Below are positions 31,540-34,524 of a DNA stretch of 34,524 bases, one piece after another. Source of the stretch: Gemmatimonadota bacterium (GTDB taxonomy: Bacteria; Gemmatimonadota; Gemmatimonadetes; Longimicrobiales; Longimicrobiaceae). The position numbers and the translations under genes are program-made. Below the pieces are notes generated by a model that saw only the letters and a program-made list of their open reading frames with translations, did not search any database and was not told the origin of the DNA. The stretch's first letter is position 1; the number at the start of each line of letters is the position of its first letter. The stretch covers positions 1 to 34,524 of the forward strand of contig SKRI01000230.1 of the NCBI GenBank assembly GCA_007118565.1, given 5' to 3'.

Positions 31540-31758
31540 ATGCGCTGGTCCCCCGACGCACTGCGCAGCCTCGAGCGCGCCATCGAGGAGGGCCGGCGCG
31601 TAAGCATCATGCGGAGGGGAACGGATTTCACCGTCGAGCCGGAGGGGCTGCGGACGGAGGGGAGCCGCGAGATCCTCTACGGACGTCTCCCCAGCACCGG
31701 CGAGACGCTGGACTTCCCGCTCGACGAGATCGACGAGTACGACGACCTGAGGAGCTGA
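31540..31758 (+). CDS. Small protein of unknown function
   Basis: 72 residues from the ATG at 31540. A TTG at 31528 overlaps the previous stop (TTGA) and would add 4 residues. Neither has a good ribosome site. The protein starts MRWSPDALRSLERAIEEGRR (helix), then has strands VSIMRRGTDFTVEPEGL and EILYGRLPSTGETLDFPLDE and ends acidic (IDEYDDLRS). It has no signal or membrane segment and no Cys. The composition resembles small regulator or toxin-antitoxin folds, but no match is certain. Position directly after the membrane-anchored protein suggests the same transcript. Confidence 0.6.
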   Translation: MRWSPDALRSLERAIEEGRRVSIMRRGTDFTVEPEGLRTEGSREILYGRLPSTGETLDFPLDEIDEYDDLRS

Positions 31759-31964
31759 GGGGCTGAGCGCCCGTCGATGCAGGGGACTCCTCACGCACCC
31801 CGTCGCTCCTCTGGCAACTCCACTCTGCGGCTTCGAGGTGGAGAACGCCCCGGCCGCAGCCCTTGATGCACATCGCCATATCACACCACGCCGCCCGTCC
31901 CGGCCGGAGCCTCCGTGCTCCCGGTGGAGGCGCAACCGCTGACGATACACCGGACACCATCAGG

Positions 31965-34524
31965 ATGGAGAACGCAACGACCACGGGGTGGGACCGGAGA
32001 TCTCCCGCGCTCGGCGCCCGCCGAGCGCGGGAACGCTCCGCTGTTTTCGTCGGGGCGCTCATAACCGCGGCCCTCCTCCTCGCTGCCTGCGCCGCACCTC
32101 CGCCACCCGTACCCGCCCCTCCCCCCGAAACCGGGCCCCCTGACGTCCTCGCAGATCTCTCGCTCGACGAGCGAGCCGCGCTCCTGGTGGCGGTCCCAGC
32201 CGAGGCCACGCAGGACGACCTCGTCCGCTGGGTCCACGGACGGGGCGTGCGGACCCTCTGGTTCGCAGGCGAGGGCCCGGTGCCGGATGTGCCGACGCCA
32301 AGGCCGGAGGGCGCCGACACGCTGGAGGCGGACACCCTACCCCCACCCCCGCCTCCCCCGCTCCTGCACCTGCAGGACCTGGCGGGGGTCGAGGCAGTCT
32401 CTCCGCTGCTCCTCGGCGCGGGGGGCCGAATCGATGCGAGCGAATCACAGGGGCTGAGGACCGCGCGTGAGCTGCGCCAGAGGAACCGCCATCTTGCCCT
32501 CCTCACCGTGCCCTTTGCAGGCACCACGCGCGCCCCGGTCCACCACGATCCGGAGGCCGCGTACGCCGGCGCCATCCGCTATCTGGAGGGAGCCGGCCTC
32601 ACCGGCCTCCGCACCGGCATCGGCCTCGGCATGGCCGGGAGCGGCCAACCCGACCCACGCGACCGCGCCGGGTGGGAAGCGCACGGTCTTTCGGTGCTCC
32701 GCGGGGCGGTCGGCGCCGGAATCGACCTGGTGGACCTCCCCCTCGGCACGATTCCGATCCTCACCGGAAGGGGAGAGCCGCTGGCCCACTCCGCCCGCGG
32801 GGTGGAGGGGCTCCTGCGGCGGGACCTCGCCTTCGACGGTGTGGCCCTCGTCCGCCTCGACCCGGCCGAGCCGGTCGTGGCCGAGATCGGGGAGCGCGAG
32901 GCGGCGATCCGCGCGGTCGCGGCCGGGGCCGACCTGGTGTACGTGCCCGGAAGCCCGGATGCGGTGATCGCTTCGCTCACGGTGGCGGTTCAGCGCGGGC
33001 GCATCCCGGCCTGGCGACTCGACGAGGCCGCCCGTCGTGTTCTCGCGCTCCGCGAGGCCGCGCTCCGGGCGCCGCCTGCCGCCCCCTCCTCGAGCCAGAC
33101 CACATCCCCGGCTCCGGCGCCGGTCTTCCGGCTTGGGTCGGCGCACCGGATTGCGCTTCCCCTCTCGGACGGCGCGCGCATCGTCCTCCTGCACTCGCGG
33201 GAGACGTCCGACGGCGAGGCGCAGCAGATGGCCGCTGCACTGGAGGATCGCGGTCCACCCGTGGGCATCGTCCGCACCGATCTGGGGACGCTGAATCCAG
33301 CGGGAGACCGGCGCGTCCTGCAGGCGCTGCTCGGCGCGGACATCGCCCTGGCCCTCGATGGCCCTGCCGCGCTGGCCGCGCTCGGGGCAGAGTCCGATCC
33401 GCTGGGCGTGTCCACGCCGGTGATGCAGGTGATCCGCGGCGCTGCCCCGGACGATCCATCTCCCCTCCCCGCCCTCTGGACGGAGCGCGGCGGGGCGGAG
33501 GGAGCCCTGGCTCTGGCGGCGGCGCTGCGAGGTCAGTCGGCCGTCCTCTCCCCCTCGCACCGCTACGACCCGTTCGGCACGACCGTCCTCCGGCCGGTCT
33601 CCGCCTTGGAGGTCGGCCTCCATCCGGACAGCCTGCGCCGGGTGGACGCGCTGATCGGTGCGAGCATCCGCGGAGGCGTCTTTCCCGGCGCCACCCTCGC
33701 CATCGGCCGCCGCGGCGGCCTGGTGATGCAGCGTGGGTATGGGGGAGATACGCGCCGCGGCACGGTTGTGCCCGCCACGCCCGACACCCGCTTCGACCTC
33801 GCTTCCCTCACCAAGGTCGTCGGCACCACCTCAGCCATCATGGCGCTGGTCGACGACGGGAAGCTCTCCCTCGAGACGCGGGTGGTCGACGTCCTCCCCG
33901 ACTTCCGGGGGCGTGGCAAGGCGGACGTCAGGATCCGCCATCTCCTGACCCACACCTCCGGGCTGCCCGCCGGGGCCGCGCTCGCGAACGTCGCGCTCTC
34001 CCCGCGGGACGCGCTCTCCCGCGTGCTCGCCACCCCGCTACGGACCCTTCCGGAGGCGGAGGTGGTGTACAGCGACTGGGGCCCGATCATCCTGGCCGCG
34101 GTGGTGGAGCGGGTCAGCGGGGAGCCGATCGACCGATACCTGGCGCGCCGCGTCTTCGGCCCTCTCGGCATGTCCTCCACAGGGTACCTACCCCCACTTG
34201 CGGTGGGGCGCGCAACGGCGCCCACCGTTCGTGGCTCGACCGATGAGGCCGACCGGCGCGGGGTGGTGCACGATCCGAATGCCTTCCGGCTGGGTGGGGT
34301 CACCGGACACGCGGGGCTCTTCTCCACCGCCCGGGACCTGGCGACTTTCGCGCAGATGATGCTGAACGAGGGGAGCTACGGGGATGTGCGGATCTTCCGC
34401 CCGCAGACGGTGCGGACCTTCACCGCCCGCCAGCCCGGCGCCGGGCACCGGGCGCTCGGGTGGGAGACGGCGAACGGAGCGGCCTCCTCCGGCGGCACCA
34501 TCTCCCCCAGGGCCTTCGGCCATA
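31965..34524 (+). CDS. Lipoprotein: degenerate GH3-like domain fused to beta-lactamase-type (class C) domain (3' end cut)
   Basis: At least 853 residues; open to the window edge. The signal VGALITAALLLAAC has a lipobox Cys42, followed by a Pro-rich linker. Residues about 60-370 look like the GH3 part of GH3/beta-lactamase fusions (DVLADLSLDERAALLV, RTLWFAG, LLRRDLAFDGVALVRL, AAGADLVYVPGSPDAVIASL, RLDEAARRVLALREA). The usual KHFPGHG block is missing, the first half is shortened by a proline run (about 124-135), and the catalytic Asp motif VTDA is replaced by VRLDP, so this part is probably not an active glycosidase. The serine-hydrolase domain starts at about 560, with Ser614-Leu-Thr-Lys617 and Tyr702-Ser-Asp704 in place of SxxK and YxN; the third motif lies outside. 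It may process muropeptides or esters. Confidence 0.85.
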   Translation, partial: MENATTTGWDRRSPALGARRARERSAVFVGALITAALLLAACAAPPPPVPAPPPETGPPDVLADLSLDERAALLVAVPAEATQDDLVRWVHGRGVRTLWFAGEGPVPDVPTPRPEGADTLEADTLPPPPPPPLLHLQDLAGVEAVSPLLLGAGGRIDASESQGLRTARELRQRNRHLALLTVPFAGTTRAPVHHDPEAAYAGAIRYLEGAGLTGLRTGIGLGMAGSGQPDPRDRAGWEAHGLSVLRGAVGAGIDLVDLPLGTIPILTGRGEPLAHSARGVEGLLRRDLAFDGVALVRLDPAEPVVAEIGEREAAIRAVAAGADLVYVPGSPDAVIASLTVAVQRGRIPAWRLDEAARRVLALREAALRAPPAAPSSSQTTSPAPAPVFRLGSAHRIALPLSDGARIVLLHSRETSDGEAQQMAAALEDRGPPVGIVRTDLGTLNPAGDRRVLQALLGADIALALDGPAALAALGAESDPLGVSTPVMQVIRGAAPDDPSPLPALWTERGGAEGALALAAALRGQSAVLSPSHRYDPFGTTVLRPVSALEVGLHPDSLRRVDALIGASIRGGVFPGATLAIGRRGGLVMQRGYGGDTRRGTVVPATPDTRFDLASLTKVVGTTSAIMALVDDGKLSLETRVVDVLPDFRGRGKADVRIRHLLTHTSGLPAGAALANVALSPRDALSRVLATPLRTLPEAEVVYSDWGPIILAAVVERVSGEPIDRYLARRVFGPLGMSSTGYLPPLAVGRATAPTVRGSTDEADRRGVVHDPNAFRLGGVTGHAGLFSTARDLATFAQMMLNEGSYGDVRIFRPQTVRTFTARQPGAGHRALGWETANGAASSGGTISPRAFGH

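Noticed and set aside
31759-31964. Possible RNA element or promoter in the 206-base gap before the last gene
   Set aside because: Only a 6-base inverted repeat (31818-31823 with 31838-31843) was seen, and hexamers resembling a promoter had wrong spacing.
32445-34246. Long frames on both strands inside the last gene (minus 32445-33623, plus 32672-34246)
   Set aside because: The true frame from 31965 has a lipoprotein signal, GH3-like blocks and SxxK/YxD motifs and runs off the window; the others are shadows.
1-34524. CRISPR array, tRNA/rRNA, insertion sequence or prophage
   Set aside because: No regularly spaced repeats, tRNA-like cloverleaf, transposase or phage protein was found on reading either strand; this was by eye, not by a covariance or repeat search.

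Overview
The window is a 34.5 kb, very GC-rich chromosomal segment packed with housekeeping and envelope genes. I see no tRNA, rRNA, CRISPR array, insertion sequence or phage gene. The organism looks like a diderm bacterium: there is a FadL-type porin, a BamA-like outer-membrane protein and at least six predicted lipoproteins. High GC, frequent GTG/TTG starts, a bacilliredoxin, a cyanobacterial/plant-type IspH and a VKOR/DsbA oxidative-folding module together suggest Gemmatimonadota or a close relative. That placement is inference; no phylogenetic marker was aligned. Both window edges cut genes: a FadL-like porin at the left and a GH3-like/beta-lactamase lipoprotein at the right.

Layout. 1-3040 (+): FadL-like porin end, SGNH lipoprotein, cytochrome c lipoprotein, small membrane protein, then a strong bidirectional terminator. 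3149-4429 (-): ispH. 4633-7296: a degenerate GT51 protein (+), a lipoprotein (-), FxsA (+) and an unknown protein (+). 7303-10785 (-): gyrA, a TPR protein and a tail-anchored HTH protein. 10975-16553 (+): coiled-coil protein, MFS transporter, LD-carboxypeptidase, cobalamin adenosyltransferase, bacilliredoxin and acyl-CoA ligase, ending in a second bidirectional terminator. 16638-25551 (-): a long array reading, in transcription order, BamA-like protein, amidohydrolase, methyltransferase, geranylgeranyl-reductase-like flavoprotein, MBL hydrolase, 4-hydroxybenzoyl-CoA-reductase-like FAD subunit, LivK-like binding lipoprotein, VOC protein and small membrane protein. 25734-29287 (+): malic enzyme, DUF402 protein and DsbA-like lipoprotein. 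29360-30785 (-): DsbA-like protein, VKOR and a 68-aa protein. 30935-34524 (+): membrane-anchored protein, 72-aa protein and the GH3-like/beta-lactamase lipoprotein.

Genes are tightly packed; no gene-free stretch exceeds about 210 bases. The longest (4430-4632, 10786-10974, 25552-25733, 31759-31964) lie between divergent genes or before the last gene. Many neighbours share a 4-base stop/start overlap (GTGA, ATGA or TTGA), marking translationally coupled pairs: MFS/LD-carboxypeptidase, amidohydrolase/methyltransferase/flavoprotein, malic enzyme/DUF402 and DsbA/VKOR/68-aa protein. Two convergent boundaries carry near-perfect hairpins with T-tracts on both strands.

The most interesting points are: a FAD subunit that keeps the four-cysteine [4Fe-4S] signature of 4-hydroxybenzoyl-CoA reductase but lacks its partner genes here; the coupled amidohydrolase/methyltransferase/flavoprotein/MBL cassette behind a BamA-like gene; a GH3-like domain without its catalytic motifs fused to a beta-lactamase-type domain; a GT51 protein with a collapsed active-site region; a predicted tail-anchored HTH protein; and the self-contained disulfide-forming operon.
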